Shown here in pieces: positions 10,901 to 22,539 of a stretch of 64,000 nt of DNA. Location of the stretch: the NCBI GenBank assembly GCA_037039685.1, contig JAWNGF010000008.1, forward strand, positions 2,108,001 to 2,172,000. Direction: 5' to 3'. Source of the DNA: Ceratobasidium sp. AG-K (taxonomy: Eukaryota; Basidiomycota; Agaricomycetes; Cantharellales; Ceratobasidiaceae). The position numbers and the translations under genes were made by a program. The notes beneath the pieces were generated by a model. It worked only from the letters and a program-made list of their open reading frames with translations. It did no database searches and was not told the DNA's origin. Position 1 is the stretch's first letter; each line of letters opens with the position of its first letter.

Positions 10901-12847
10901 GAGTTGAGCCATCAACATCTTGGGTTGACCGACACTCATGTCAGTAAGGGAAGTGGGGTTCTGGAAGTTGAGCTCATCCGAGTCGACTGTGGGGTGTTAG
11001 TGCGGTACGAGATCATCGTTCGGGACTCACGATCGATCAGCGGCTTCCCGGTAGCCTGTTCTTCTTCGTCGGGATCTTCCTCGCCATCGGCATCTTCGTC
11101 CATCGGGTCCCCAGCATTCTTCTTGGCCTCTTCGAATTCCCTCCGTCGGACTTCGTCAAACTCTCGCGCACGTTGCTTGGCGGCGTCGATGGCGTCCTGC
11201 GCGTTCTTTGCGGCGTGGCGATGCAAGTTTCGTTCGTCCTGGTCTCCAAAGTCGATTTCGGGGAGGTTCGTAGATGGTGCGCCACCGTCTTCCTCGATGT
11301 GTCGGATAGCCGCCGACGGTCCCAGTGAAGGCTCGCCGGGTTGCGAGGTGGTATCTTTGCCCTGTTCCAACTCGGATGCTGCAAACGATGAGAGGGGCCA
11401 AATGAAAAACAAACGGACGTACTCTTTAACTTGGAGCCGACGAAATGGCTGTAGAGCTCGGTCTGGCTGATCAAGAATTCGAGCTTTCTGGCCTGCCTCT
11501 GGGCCTCGCGCTTTTCCTCCTCGACCTTTGCGCGGTCGACCTGGGCACGCTCGGCGCGTTTGCGCAGGTCCTTTTCCTCTCGGTCGTGTTTTCGCCAAAA
11601 GACGAGCATCTCGCGCATGAGGCGCTTGGACTTGACCTGGGTGAGTTTGGTGTTGGCGATGGTGCGGGTGGTGGTCTTTTTGGCCTGGGCGACGAGGAGG
11701 GCCGAGAGTTTTTTGGATTGGACGAGTCTTGTTTGGAAGGCCGACGCTTGGAGTTTGTATGCCTACGGGGGTGTGAGATGGGAAATAATAATAGTTGGGG
11801 GCGCACCTTGGGAATGTCCTTTCTGGCAAGCGAGACCCATATCTTTCGCTGGTTCTCCTCTAGTTGGATGGCACGCTTGACGAGTGTCGCGTGGTCTGTT
11901 TTGCCGACGTTGGGCAGCAGCGGGAGGGGATGACTGAGCGGGATGAATGGCGTGCCCACGGGGGAACTGGCACCCGATCCACTGGCGACGCTCTCTGGTG
12001 CGAGTCGGGCGGGAACAGCCGGGGCAAGCGTGGGTGGGGCGGACGGATAGAAAGACTCTGGGAGGCCCGTGTCGCCGTTCTTGTTTGACTTGCGCGGCCG
12101 CTTGATCTTTGGCTTTGGCTCGTCGTCGTACAGGGCCAGCCCGAGCCCCGATGCGTTTGGGTCCGGACGCGAGGTGGGGACTTTGCCTCCACGACTGCCT
12201 CTGCCGCCGCGTGATCCCTTGCCTCTGCCGCGGCCGTTGGTGACGACGGGCGGCGGCGACTGGCTGGGCTGGCGGCGTGGGGCTGGGGGACTGGGTAGGC
12301 GGGCGGGGACATGCAGGTGGGGGTAGTTGGCGCTGTCGATGTGGGAGGGGCCATTGGGGTCGAACGGATAATCAGCCCTGCGCTTTTTGGTCGATGGCGG
12401 GGCGTCCTGGGGATGCGGGCGCTTTTTCGTGCGGTCGGGCGAGCGCAGGCCGAGGTCGTCTTCGAGCAGCAGGGCGGCGTCGCGGTTGTGTGCGCGGTGG
12501 CGGTCGTCGTCGTCGTATTCCAATTCCCACTCGAACCGCTCGTGTCGCTCGTGGCGCTCGTCTCGCCGCTCGTCGCGCCCGTCCCGCTCCTCCCGCTCCG
12601 ACGCCGCCACGTACCGCCCCTGGTATCCCGGCGACATCGCCCGCAGCCGGAAGCGCGGTGACGGCGGCGCATACGAGTAGCGGTCATCGCGCTCGTCGTC
12701 GTACCGGAAGCGCTCTTCGTCGCGCAGACTGGCCAGTCGTCGGCGCTCAGCCTCGGCCCGCTCGGCGGCGTTGAGCTCGGCGGCAGTGGGAGTGTGTGTG
12801 TCCTGCGACCGTCAGCTGCGCTCCAAAATACCCAGTCCACTCACCAT
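7963..12847 (-). CDS. INO80: Chromatin-remodelling ATPase INO80
   Basis: Catalytic subunit of the INO80 complex, which slides nucleosomes and exchanges H2A.Z during transcription, replication and repair. A disordered, Arg/Glu/Pro-rich N-terminus with repeated DER/HER patches is followed by the DBINO region ([20 protein letters not shown] and a long basic helix, about 11.9-11.4 kb). The SNF2 N-lobe has DEMGLGK (Walker A, about 10.81 kb), LDEAQAIK (Walker B) and LLTGTPVQN. The C-lobe has [12 protein letters not shown] and [11 protein letters not shown] (motif VI, about 8.55 kb). A long spacer separates the lobes, the hallmark of the INO80 subfamily. The best start is an ATG at 12845-12847 followed at once by a GTGAGT donor, making exon 1 a single codon; the next exon opens in phase with [10 protein letters not shown]. 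The C-terminal tail is Lys/Arg-rich. Roughly ten introns. Confidence 0.95.
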
Positions 12848-13789
12848 GTCCCGCTGGCCAGCCCAACGTTTGTTTGTGGTGGGTCGCAATCAACTTGTCG
12901 CAATAAGGGCCTTCCATATTTGACTCTCGACAGTCAACATCATCATAAAATTCAAAACACATCAGGCCCCAATCGTATCCAATCAACGTTCACCTCCGGA
13001 TCCCACCGCTCTTCCGTTGCATAATCACCACCCCCTCGCACATAAATTCCTGGTGCTCATCGTCATCCCCGTCGGGAACCGTATTATCCTGATTTGGCAG
13101 GTGCTTGGTTCTGCCGTACGCAAGTCCAGCATGCCGTGATTTGTCACACTTGTTACCATCAACCTCATCAAGCCTCGAAGCCGATTGAAAGGTGGCTGCA
13201 GGACTCGCCGTCACACCCCCTCCGCACGTTCACGCCCCCATATTGTAATAGTAGACACACCCATATCAGGCATAATCAACCAACAAGAAGCATCAATCAA
13301 CCACTAAATTAAAGACATATTTGACCTTGTCTCTGAACCCATTTATCTTCACGAGGAGCAGCATGTACGAGCTGAGACACCAACAGGGTGCGGCTCGTAT
13401 TTTTCAGGAATCCTCGGGCGTCATGCTCCATCGCTACCATCGAATCATGTGCGCCTTAGACCATGCCGCAAGGAACCCCGGGCGCATCTATGTTTGTATC
13501 CCTGCGGCAGTCGAATCCATGTTTGATATTGTCTGAATAATTTAGGAGCCCATGCTTGCACAGCAAGTCATAGGCGAAGATTATTGATATTTATGGTACC
13601 AATTGTCTTTCGAATCTGTTGGCCATGCAAAATCCGCATGTCAACCCGAGGATGGCAAGTACCAGGGCCTCCAAGTGCGTCGCACGCGTGGCTATAATCA
13701 ACGTCCTCCGTTCGACTCGTTGTATGGCCATGCGGGCCCAACCCAGACCCCGACGTTGGATGCGTAGAGCATAACTCACAAACTTTGGT
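12848..13789. other. intergenic region with weak ORFs only
   Basis: The region upstream of INO80. A few ORFs of 60-75 codons are present on both strands. One on the minus strand (13591-13779) has a hydrophobic stretch (LEALVLAILGLTCGFCMA) that could be a membrane segment, but no gene structure can be defended. Confidence 0.4.
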
Positions 13790-14347
13790 TTATGCCTCGA
13801 ATCTGTCGAGTATATGCATGATGGCGGTCCGAGGTACGCTACTTTTCCCTACAACTGTGACGCGGTCATGCCCTGCTGTCGGGTAGTATTTCTTCGAGGG
13901 TGTTACATGGATGATTCGCATCACGCTCGTCTTGTATAATTCAAAACTCAGTCTAGTGCCTTTCTCAAGTCGACACAACTCTAGTAGTGATCTCACTGGT
14001 GCAGCTTCAAAACCCTGAATGTCAGTGCGTTGGCTATCAGAGTTGACTCTCAACAGTCGGCATGGCTGTGTAGTCTCTATGATTGTAGTTGGGTACAAGT
14101 CTGGTAATGGGTTTCGCTGTTCTAATTCATCCACATTGTTAACCACGACTCGATCGTATAAATTTTGGCTGGAATCCACCAATCGGCAAATGAGAAATTT
14201 GACCTGATCCCGGCTTAAGCAAAGATTCCACATCCGAACGTTGCAGTAGGCGACTCGGAAGGCGGTTTTCGTAGTACCCCTCTCAGCGAAAACCACACGA
14301 GCCTCAATTAGCACTGCGGTTTGCGCTGAGCTGCGCACTTGGCGCAT
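13790..14347 (-). CDS. Unrecognised 185-codon ORF
   Basis: An uninterrupted minus-strand ORF that starts with ATG at 14347 (MRQVRSSAQTAVLIEAR) and ends at 13790. I do not recognise the family. It has mixed alpha/beta-like composition, several Cys (CNVRMWNLCLS) and no obvious signal or membrane segment. It lies head-to-head with fumarase, 123 bp from that gene's ATG. It could be a genuine small gene, one exon of a longer gene continuing towards 13591, or a chance ORF. Confidence 0.3.
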   Translation of the reverse strand: MRQVRSSAQTAVLIEARVVFAERGTTKTAFRVAYCNVRMWNLCLSRDQVKFLICRLVDSSQNLYDRVVVNNVDELEQRNPLPDLYPTTIIETTQPCRLLRVNSDSQRTDIQGFEAAPVRSLLELCRLEKGTRLSFELYKTSVMRIIHVTPSKKYYPTAGHDRVTVVGKSSVPRTAIMHILDRFEA

Positions 14348-14470
14348 TTACCTCGCCGAGCCTTAGTCATCATGGCGCTTAATTAGTTGTCGTCCCAAGC
14401 GACATCTTCCGACGGGTCCCGAACCACGTTAAAGCCGTTCCCACCCACTCCGATCCCACCGACGACCACC

Positions 14471-16620
14471 ATGTACGCCATACTGCGTTCCTCCCCCCGC
14501 CGCGTAAGTCCGGCACCGTCTTTCACGCATTTTTACTGACGATCTCAACACGTGATTCCGGGTATATAAGGCTGTACCTTCATTGCGGCACTTCTCGACG
14601 GCTCGTATGATGGTACGCCTCCGTACCACTAATACCCAGCAGACACTTATTTTATCCAAACACGTAGGCTCAAAAGTTCAGGACCGAGAGAGATACGTTT
14701 GGTGACCTCCAGGTCCCTGCGAATGTCTACTGGGGTGCTCAGACGCAACGGTCAGTCTCGGTCGACCCCTCACATGCACACCTATTAACGAAGCCCAGGT
14801 CCCTCATCAACTTTGATATCGGTGGACCGACTGAACGCCTCCCACCTCCGCTCATCAAAGCCCTTGGTGTCCTCAAAAAGGCCGCGGCCGAGGTGAACAT
14901 GACATATGGACTGGACCCGAAGATAGGAAAGGCCATTTCGCAGGCGGCAGACGAAGTCATATCTGGAAAGCTCATCGATCACTTTCCTCTTGTGGTGTTT
15001 CAGACTGGGAGTGGTACTCAGAGCAACATGAACACGAATGAGGTGATCAGCAATCGGGCGATTGAGATTTTGGGCGGAGAGTTGGGCAGCAAGAAGCCCG
15101 TGCACCCAAACGACCATGTTAACATGAGTCAGAGCTCGAACGATTCGTGCGTATATCTCAAGGTGTGAGAATTGACCGACCCTGACCATGCATTCATAGG
15201 TTTCCCACGGCTATGCACATCGCTGCGGTCACCGAGTTGAGGGAGCAATTGATCCCTGCATTGACGGAGCTTCGGGATGCGTTTGCAGAGAAGCAGAAGA
15301 AATTTGAAAAGATAATCAAGATTGGACGAACTCACTTGCAGGTGTGTTGAACCCGTTCCGAAGGCTCCGTCTCTGGGACGGCCGTGAGTAATTGAAATCC
15401 TGAGAACTGGAGCTAAAGGTATCTGACCTTAGGACGCGACGCCACTAACACTTGGCCAAGAATTCAGCGGATATGTTCAGCAACTCACGAATGGTATTGC
15501 CCGCATACACGACGTTTTGCCCAGGATAAGCCTGCTCGCCCAGGGTGGAACTGCGGTCGGGACGGTAAGTGTTTGATTGATTCACATGCGCTTTACCGCC
15601 AAGTGAACCGTACATACCGCTGTATCTTTTAGCATATGCTAACCCGTTCGTATATAGGGGTTGAACACCCGGAAAGGATTCGATGTCAAAGTCGCAGCCG
15701 AAATTTCAAAAATTACCGGTCATTCATTTGAGACTGCACCAAACAAGGCAAGTGAGGCTGGCCGATTGCACATGGAAGACTACTAATCTCGGTCGCTGCC
15801 TCTGACACTAGTTTGAAGCCTTGGCGACGCACGATGCTCTCGTAGAAGCCCATGGCGCCTTAAATACGGTTGCGGTCAGCCTGATGAAAATCGCCAATGA
15901 CATTCGATACCTTGCCTCAGGACCTCGGTGCGGACTTGGGGAATTGAGTCTACCAGGTATGCCACCCATACGAGATGAATAATAACGATTTATTGATGCG
16001 AAAATAGAAAACGAACCGGGTAGTAGTATCATGCCTGGCAAGGTCAATCCCACTCAATGCGAAGCTTTGACTATGGTCGCGGCACAAGTAATTGGTAACA
16101 ATACCGGAATAAGCGTAGCAGGTAGCATGGGGCAGTTTGAGGTGAGCCGATCCCATGGCCTGTGTATCAGGGCTCACCGTGTCCAAGTTGCATGTTTTCA
16201 AGCCGATGATCATCAAGAATGTACTGCAGAGTATCAGATTGTTATCCGATGGTAAGTCCAAATCATACAACAGGCTGAGTCTCTGCCCACCAATCCATCC
16301 CCTGTAGGTAGCCGTTCTTTTACCAAGAACTGCGTGGTAGGCATCGAGGCCAACGAGAAGCGGATTACCCAATTGCTGAACGAGAGCTTGATGCTCGCCA
16401 CCATTCTAAACAGTCATTTGGGTTACGACAGTGTGTATATGTGTGTAAAAGCCGGTAATACTCGGCTAACCCCTCCTTAGATGTTGCTAAATGTGCGAAG
16501 AAGGCGCACAAAGAAGGAACGACGCTTAAGGAGGCAACTGTTGCGTTGGGGCTGCTTACTCCTGAAGAGTTTGATGCCAAGGTTCGACCGGAGCTCATGC
16601 TGTACCCCGACGAGGCGTAG
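14471..16620 (+). CDS. FUM1: Fumarate hydratase class II, mitochondrial
   Basis: Converts fumarate to L-malate in the TCA cycle. The gene has about ten exons separated by roughly 50-bp introns; the first exon is only 33 bp ([11 protein letters not shown]). A short Arg/Ser-rich mitochondrial presequence (RHFSTARMM) leads into [20 protein letters not shown]. Class II fumarase motifs are present: [30 protein letters not shown], the TH ([14 protein letters not shown]) active-site region and the signature [11 protein letters not shown]. The C-terminus ends LMLYPDEA. Length about 490 residues, complete. A second ATG pair (ARMM) lies near the end of the presequence and could allow a cytosolic form, as in yeast. 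A CACGTG lies in the first intron (14549-14554). Confidence 0.95.
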
Positions 16621-16937
16621 AATTGTCCAATGCTGCACCTGATTGTGGCCCTGGATGCCATGTTCCGGGCCCAGCTAAAATGATATACATATTGTACTCT
16701 TGATCATCCGGGTGGGATATTATTCGAGCAATTCGCGCAATGAATGCGCAACTGGGTATATTATGCTCATCCGTTTATCATGTCAGAGAAAGTTCTGCTG
16801 GCGTAGTGGTCACTAAGTGTTGCCCGAGCGCATGCATCCTGAGTGCAGGTCAGGGGACGCTATTGTACTTGGTCCTTTGATCACGTGAGCAAATAAATTT
16901 CCTCTCAACCCCACCACCGCATTCATTCCAGGCTACC
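16621..16937. promoter_or_regulatory. FUM1-eIF3b intergenic / eIF3b promoter
   Basis: 317 bp with no ORF of note. TCACGTGA-type motif at 16882-16887, about 50 bp upstream of the eIF3b ATG, followed by a pyrimidine-rich leader (ctctcaaccccaccaccgc). Confidence 0.5.
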
Positions 16938-19383
16938 ATGCCAGTGCCTGATCCTGTGCCCACTGACGATCTCGGGATCGACTATAGCGATATCGAAGCT
17001 AAATATGCTGTCTCTTATGAGGAAGGGTTCGATAACGTCCTGGTCGTGGACGGGGTGCCTGTCATCGACAGTTCCAGGGAAGGCCGATTGTTCACCAAAA
17101 TCAGCAAGGAGTTTGCGCGAAAGGGTGTGCCTATCAAAGAGGGAGGAATAATCATGCCGTATGACGATGTCACTGGGAAATCGAAGGGGTAAGCGGGGTG
17201 TATCCCTTCACACGCAGTATGCCTGATTCTCGAAAGATACATATTTGTTGAATTTACAACTGCCGAGGAGGCCGCCGACGCTCTGGCCGCAATGCAACAC
17301 TTTCCTTTTGATGCCAAGCACACGTTCTCAATCAACCACTTTACCGATATCGAGAAATACGCTACTCTGGATGAGACATATGTCCCTCCTACGGTCCCAA
17401 ATTATACCGCCCGCCCGCATATGCGTTCCTGGCTGGCTGACCCGGCCGGTCGGGATCAATTCCTGACGTACGTCGGTGACGAGGTCCAAATCTTCTGGAA
17501 TGCACGTACCGGCCCAGACGTGTCCTTTACGCGCCACAATTGGACGGATCTTTATGTTGCTTGGTCACCTCATGGGACGCTACTAGCTACTCTTCATCGG
17601 CAAGGATTACAGCTATGGGGCGGGTCTGACTGGGGCCTGGTTAGGCGCATTGCCCATCCTCTCGCGCGACTGGTCGATTTTTCACCCAATGAGCGCTACC
17701 TTGTAACCTGGTCCAACGAGCCTATCGTCATCCCACCTGGAGCTCAGCAAGGCCCAATGTTCTTCTCCCCCGATGACGAAGGCAACAATCTAGCTGTCTG
17801 GGATGTAGCGACTGGGCACTTGTTGAGAACGTTTAGTGTAGAGGGGACGACAACCACGGCTAGCGGCGAAAAGAAGCAGATGTCTTGGCCCCAGCTCAAA
17901 TGGTCGAGCGACGATCGTTATGTGGCCCGTGTCACTCCCGGGCAGGCGATAAGCGTATATGAAGTCCCAAGCATGCATTTACTCGAAAAGAAGAGCGTCA
18001 AGATTGAGGGCGTGGTCGACTTTGAGTGGTGCCCCCTGAGCGACGACGAGTTATCGAAAATCAAAGAGGGCGACAAGGAAAAGGCCGAGCAAAACGGAGC
18101 TGGGGACGAGAAAAAGGTTAAGAAGAGCGGTGTATCGCGTGTACGAGAGAACATGCTTGCGTATTGGGTGCCCGAAGTTGCGAACCAGCCCGCGCGAGTT
18201 ACCTTGCTTGCGATCCCGAGTCGCACCCAATTGCGAACCAAAAATCTCTTCACTGTGTCCGATGTGGGTGTTCTCAAAAGTGAATGGGCGGGATACGGTG
18301 CTGACCATTCTGGTTAGTGCAAGCTTTACTGGCAGAGTCAGGGGGATTTCCTTTGTGTCAAAGTCGACCGGCCGACGAAGAGTAAAAAGGCAACGTTTTG
18401 TAATTTGGAAATCTTTCGTACACGAGAGAAGGATTTTCCTGTCGAGGTGATTGAACTCAAAGGTGCGCTTGTCTAAGCGGATAGTTCTCGCCCGTACTCA
18501 CCGACTGCATGCACGCAGATCAAGTAACCGACTTTGCTTGGGAGCCACGGGGCGATCGTTTTGCCATTCTTAGCAGCAGCGACCCTAACCTGGGAAGTAC
18601 GGCGCCCGGCATCACCGTAAAGATGGACGTCTCGCTGTTCCAACTGGAAAAGGGCAAAAACTTCAAACTACTCAGTGAGTCCATTACTTGATAGCTTGGT
18701 CGATGCTGATGGTCTTGACGGCAGAGTTGCTAAAGGATAAGACTACCAATGCCATTCGCTGGTCGCCCAAGGGCCGACATATCGTTCTAGGCTCAATATT
18801 CCCCGTCTCAAAATTCGAGCTAGAGTTCTACGACCTTGAATTTTCAATTGACGCCGAGCGAATCAACACTCACACGGCCGAATGGGGTTCCCTTGTGCAG
18901 CATCTTTCGACCGTCGAGCATTACGGTGTAACAGATGTCGAATGGGACCCCTCTGGCCGATACGTTGCCAGCTCCGCTTCCGTCTGGCGCCCAACCCCAG
19001 AGCACGGATGGAGTCTTTGGGACTTCCGCGGCCAAGAGCTAGTCAAGCAGCCCGCAGACAAATTCAAACAGTTCCTGTGGAGGCCACGACCGAGAACGCT
19101 GTTGAGCAAAGCGCAGCAAAAGGAGGTACGGAAGAATCTCAAGGAGTACTCGAGGGTGTTTGAGGAGGCCGATGCTGCCGAAGAGAGTCACGCTGACAAG
19201 GAGCTAGTGGCTCAGCGGAGACGCTTGCTCGACGAGTGGAATGCTTGGAGGAAGAAGGTGCGGCCCGAGGTTCAGGACAGGATGGCGAAGCTCGGAAAGA
19301 AAGGCAAGGCTCGAGAGGAGCGTGAGGAGGTTGAGGAATGGTTGGAAGAAGTCATCGAAGAAACTGTGGAGGTAGTTGGTTAG
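16938..19383 (+). CDS. PRT1: Translation initiation factor eIF3 subunit b (PRT1)
   Basis: Scaffold subunit of eIF3 that helps recruit the 43S complex. Starts [20 protein letters not shown]. An N-terminal RRM spans the first intron: VLVVDGVPV is the RNP2 strand and GKSKGYIFVEF the RNP1 strand. The following ORF is a WD40-like beta-propeller, visible as repeated blade ends ([72 protein letters not shown]). The C-terminus is a highly charged helix ([14 protein letters not shown] ... [18 protein letters not shown]) of the kind that binds eIF3i/eIF3g. Four short introns (near 17190-17238, 18275-18318, 18450-18518 and 18675-18722). Total about 730 residues, complete. It is the last recognisable host gene before the repeat block. 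Confidence 0.96.
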
Positions 19384-19892
19384 CATATGCAGTTCTAACT
19401 TGAACGATGTAATGTTCCCGTTGAATGTATTGAATTTATCGAATACGTCGCCTTCCTGGCGTTGGCTCATACTAGGCTCATGACCAGCCGTTCCAGCCCT
19501 TTGCGCCGCGGCGCCAGATATAGCACAGGGACAGGGAACCAAACAGATGAGAGACAGAGCAAAGCCGGGGAGGCTGGTACTTAGCAAAAATCAAAAATTC
19601 TCCGAAGTGCCCTGCAGCGTTCCAGAGCATGAGGAGCCTGCGACCCAATCCCCCCTTTACCGAGCTCTCCCAAGGTGTAGCGTTTGGTTGAGAGCGCGGG
19701 GAGATGTGGCGGTTTGATGCGAGCACTGCGAGATGTGGCGCCGTTAGAGAATATGTGGCACGCAATGAAATTGCTCGGGATTGAGCTCTCACGGTATCCT
19801 CCTGTACACGCACTGGATAGTCATGATAATCATGTATATTCCCACACTAGACCCAACAACACAATCCATAACATGACTCTAGGGCGGCGGTG
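19384..19892. other. gene-to-repeat boundary, nothing recognised
   Basis: About 500 bp after the eIF3b stop. No convincing ORF; composition moves gradually from gene-like to AT-richer. Confidence 0.5.
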
Positions 19893-20033
19893 GCATCAGG
19901 AAACCCGCTCTCGGATTTGGGTGTCATCTGGGAGTGATTTGGCTGATTTGGGCTGATTTGGGTGATTTGAAACAAAGACTTTGCTTCATATCCACTCCTA
20001 AGCGCCCAAATCTGCAACTGGTTTTCCTGATGC
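19893..20033. repeat. MITE-like inverted-repeat element 1
   Basis: 141 bp bounded by GCATCAGGAAA at the left and GGTTTTCCTGATGC at the right, which are inverted copies. The interior has repeated GATTTGGG motifs and a CAAAGACTTTG palindrome. A related copy lies at 21064-21192. No coding capacity, consistent with a small non-autonomous DNA element. A flanking duplication could not be confirmed. Confidence 0.6.
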
Positions 20034-21063
20034 TGCGAAAAATCTGGGGGGAAATGAGAGCAAATTACATCAGGAAAAAGGACCAAGCTATATAGATTAT
20101 GAAAACCCTAAAGATCTATTTGCCAGCCTCCCTTTCTGTGAACCACTTTATAGCAGCTTGGCTTGCACATAGCACTCCATAGCACTCTATAGCCTGCCAT
20201 TGATTGAAAATTTAAAATGGCTTGAATGGGCAAAGAATCTCTGCAAAAAAAAGGGGTGAAATAACATGTAATATCATGTTATAACACCATCACTCCTTAA
20301 ACATTCCCCCCACTATCATTACACCATATTACACCACCCCAGGTGTAATGACATGACATAACATGGAGTGAGACCAAAGACAAACTGCTTCCAAATGCAA
20401 CATGTGACCAGACTGGGATGCCAGCCCAACACAAACAAGGAACTAATATAACCATATAAGGCATGGTTGACTTACATAAGCCTGACTGATCTAATTACCT
20501 AATCATAGGTGAACAAGATTATGTGATACTGACTAAGGAATTTGAAAAGATTTTGGCACTGCATCTGCCTCCCTTGGCACCTGACTCTGCCTTTGCAACT
20601 GATCCCCAACTTCCCACCAAGCCTCTAGCACACCACTCCCCTGTCCCCTTGCCCATGTAGGCCCATCTGCACCTGGGGGTACTTCATAGCATTTAGTCCG
20701 TTTGGTCAACAAGGGATAAAAATTGCATGGTGGGATCAAGAGTTGAGACTGCATTGGAAATGCATTGGATATGGAGAATTACCAAATTGGGAAGATTTCA
20801 AATTGACTCCAGGTTCTCATTCTTGTTTTGGCATGGTTTTCATCACTGGCATAATTTCATGTAATTACACTTTGAATGTAATAACACCTCATGACACCAT
20901 ATAACAGCTTAAACAGTCCCCACTATCATTATGCTTCAGGTTTATCCAAAGAAGACTTGCAAGTGGTACAATGGGCTCATGCTATGCCCTGTGCACTGCA
21001 ATGAAGGTCTGTCAAAGTAAAATAACCACAAAAGAACACTTCTCAAGTTGGGTGGTGGTACAA
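20034..21063. other. non-coding AT-rich region
   Basis: No convincing gene. It contains two blocks of similar sequence (near 20255-20360 and 20860-20940) with clustered 'taacaccat', 'ccccactatcatta' and 'tgtaat' words in both orientations, probably old repeat fragments. Confidence 0.45.
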
Positions 21064-21192
21064 GGGGCCATCAGGAAAACTGTTCTGAGATTTGGGTACT
21101 TAGAGGTGATCTAAACCAAAGTCTTTGATTTAAATCACTCAAATCAGCCCAAAACAGGCTCAAAACTCAGACTAGTTTTCCTGATGGCCCTT
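21064..21192. repeat. MITE-like inverted-repeat element 2
   Basis: About 129 bp with near-perfect terminal inverted repeats of about 19 bp (GGGCCATCAGGAAAACT at 21065-21081 and its inverse at 21174-21190). It shares the internal CAAAGTCTTTG-like core and GATTTGGG words with the copy at 19893-20033. Confidence 0.65.
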
Positions 21193-21288
21193 AGGGAGGA
21201 AATTGCTAAGACCACCTCTCTCCTAACCAGCTCCCTCAGTCCAGCAACTGTACCATTCAAATTGAAATTCTGAGCAAAAACTTAGAAT

Positions 21289-21653
21289 TGTTGTAAGCTT
21301 CTTCTTGGTGGCTATCAGACAAGCTGCAATGGAGAGTGGACAACACTAAGACCTAAGAGACCTCTTGAATTGCACCACACTTAAGTGGCTGTAGACTCTT
21401 GAGGGTAGGGGTGGTTCAAAGTGTCACTCAAAGGGGATGTTTGACAAGACAAAACAAGCTGGGGATACCAGGCTTGTTGGTCCTCTATATATATATTCAG
21501 AAAGAGGCCAAGTCATACAAGGTGCAGCCACATGAGTCATACATAACAAGCCAGTCAGGGGTGTCCAAGTGAGTCATGCTGTGTGGGCAGTCATGACATG
21601 TACAAAGCACAGCCGCGTTACACAATGTAATGGAATAACCACAAGAAGGTGGC
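21289..21653 (-). repeat. Family-A solo LTR, left part (split by element B)
   Basis: Starts TGTTGTAAGCTTCTTC and matches the family-A LTR up to '...ACAAGAAGGTGGC', where element B begins. The remainder resumes at 36279. The outer flanks carry the 5-bp duplication agaat (21284-21288 and 36388-36392), so this was an independent insertion reduced to a solo LTR before or after B landed in it. Confidence 0.9.
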
Positions 21654-22058
21654 TGTCATGAGCTGACTAAGCTCAGACATTTTATTCCGATTTTATATCT
21701 TTTTTTCCGAACACTTTCCTTTTTTGGTACAAATGTCCTCTGGCGCTTAAACTTGTATCATGTGATGTATTTGTCTTTTCATTTGATATTGGTGATGCTT
21801 CCGGAACTTCCAGAATGTCGAGTCATGTCTCTTATCTCGGTTGTACTTGGCTTTCCCACACTGATATATGATGACGTGGCATGGTTCCCTCATGTATATA
21901 AACCCAGAGGTCAAGCCGGTTAACGACAGAGCTTGACCTCTTCTCCACTAGGACTTGCTAAATCAAATCCTCTTAACTACCGCTACTCCTTGGGTTCTAA
22001 GACTTCTCCAAGTCGAACCCCTTAACTTTCATATACCTAATTAACCCAAGTCGGGACA
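21654..22058 (+). repeat. Element B 5' LTR
   Basis: 405 bp. Contains a TATATAA box (21895-21901) and, about 35 nt further, the self-primer AGCTTGACCT (21930-21939), which lies in the 3' arm of a perfect 10-bp inverted repeat GAGGTCAAGC/GCTTGACCTC (21907-21916 and 21931-21940). Confidence 0.93.
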
Positions 22059-22073
22059 TTAGGTCAAGCTCCC
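22059..22073 (+). promoter_or_regulatory. Element B primer-binding site (self-priming type)
   Basis: Directly inside the 5' LTR. AGGTCAAGCT (22061-22070) is the exact complement of the presumed first nucleotides of the element's own transcript (21930-21939), as in Tf1 self-priming, and does not look like a tRNA 3'-end complement. Confidence 0.7.
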
Positions 22074-22539
22074 TAAAAAGCATCAGCCTTAAAAAGCTCC
22101 TGCTTTTTCACCAAGTAGATAGAACGTACACGGGAAAACGGGCATAGTACAACAGACGAAGAGCTATACTTGATATAGACCAGTAGTCCCACGTCGCTAT
22201 ACGCTGTCAGTGAACCCAACCGTTATCCTCTTTCGGGTCATAGCGGCTTTGGTCAGCTAAATACACCCTTACCTGTTATACACTGTTGCTATCACGCCCG
22301 CCCAAGGCTGTTGATAACTAACAAGATCAGATAAGGAGTATATAAAGCAAAAGCTTAGCGCCTAGCACCCTTCACTTCCAAATCAACATCTCGAGGAAGC
22401 CAGATCCTCTCAAGCAAAAACTGGAAAGTGGTCGGAGCACCACCCAAGTTAACACTCTTATCCATCAAGAACCACATCAACTCGTCGTTTCCATCAGTAC
22501 GCACTAGAAAGGAACCAATTAGTAATTAACTAATTAACC
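22074..22539 (+). promoter_or_regulatory. Element B AUG-free leader with internal TATA
   Basis: About 470 bp between the primer-binding site and ORF0 in which I find no ATG on the plus strand. A TATATAAAG lies near 22338-22346, so an internal promoter for ORF0 is possible. The end of the leader (CTAATTAAC ... CATTCTTTAG near 22528-22564) resembles a branch point and acceptor. Confidence 0.45.

Noticed and set aside
12069..12774. Plus-strand Gly/Arg-rich ORFs near 12.3 kb
   Set aside because: Antisense to the low-complexity N-terminus of INO80; GC-rich repeats keep several frames open.
13321..13536. 71-codon plus-strand ORF in the intergenic region
   Set aside because: No motif, no splice context and no recognisable neighbour relation; treated as chance.
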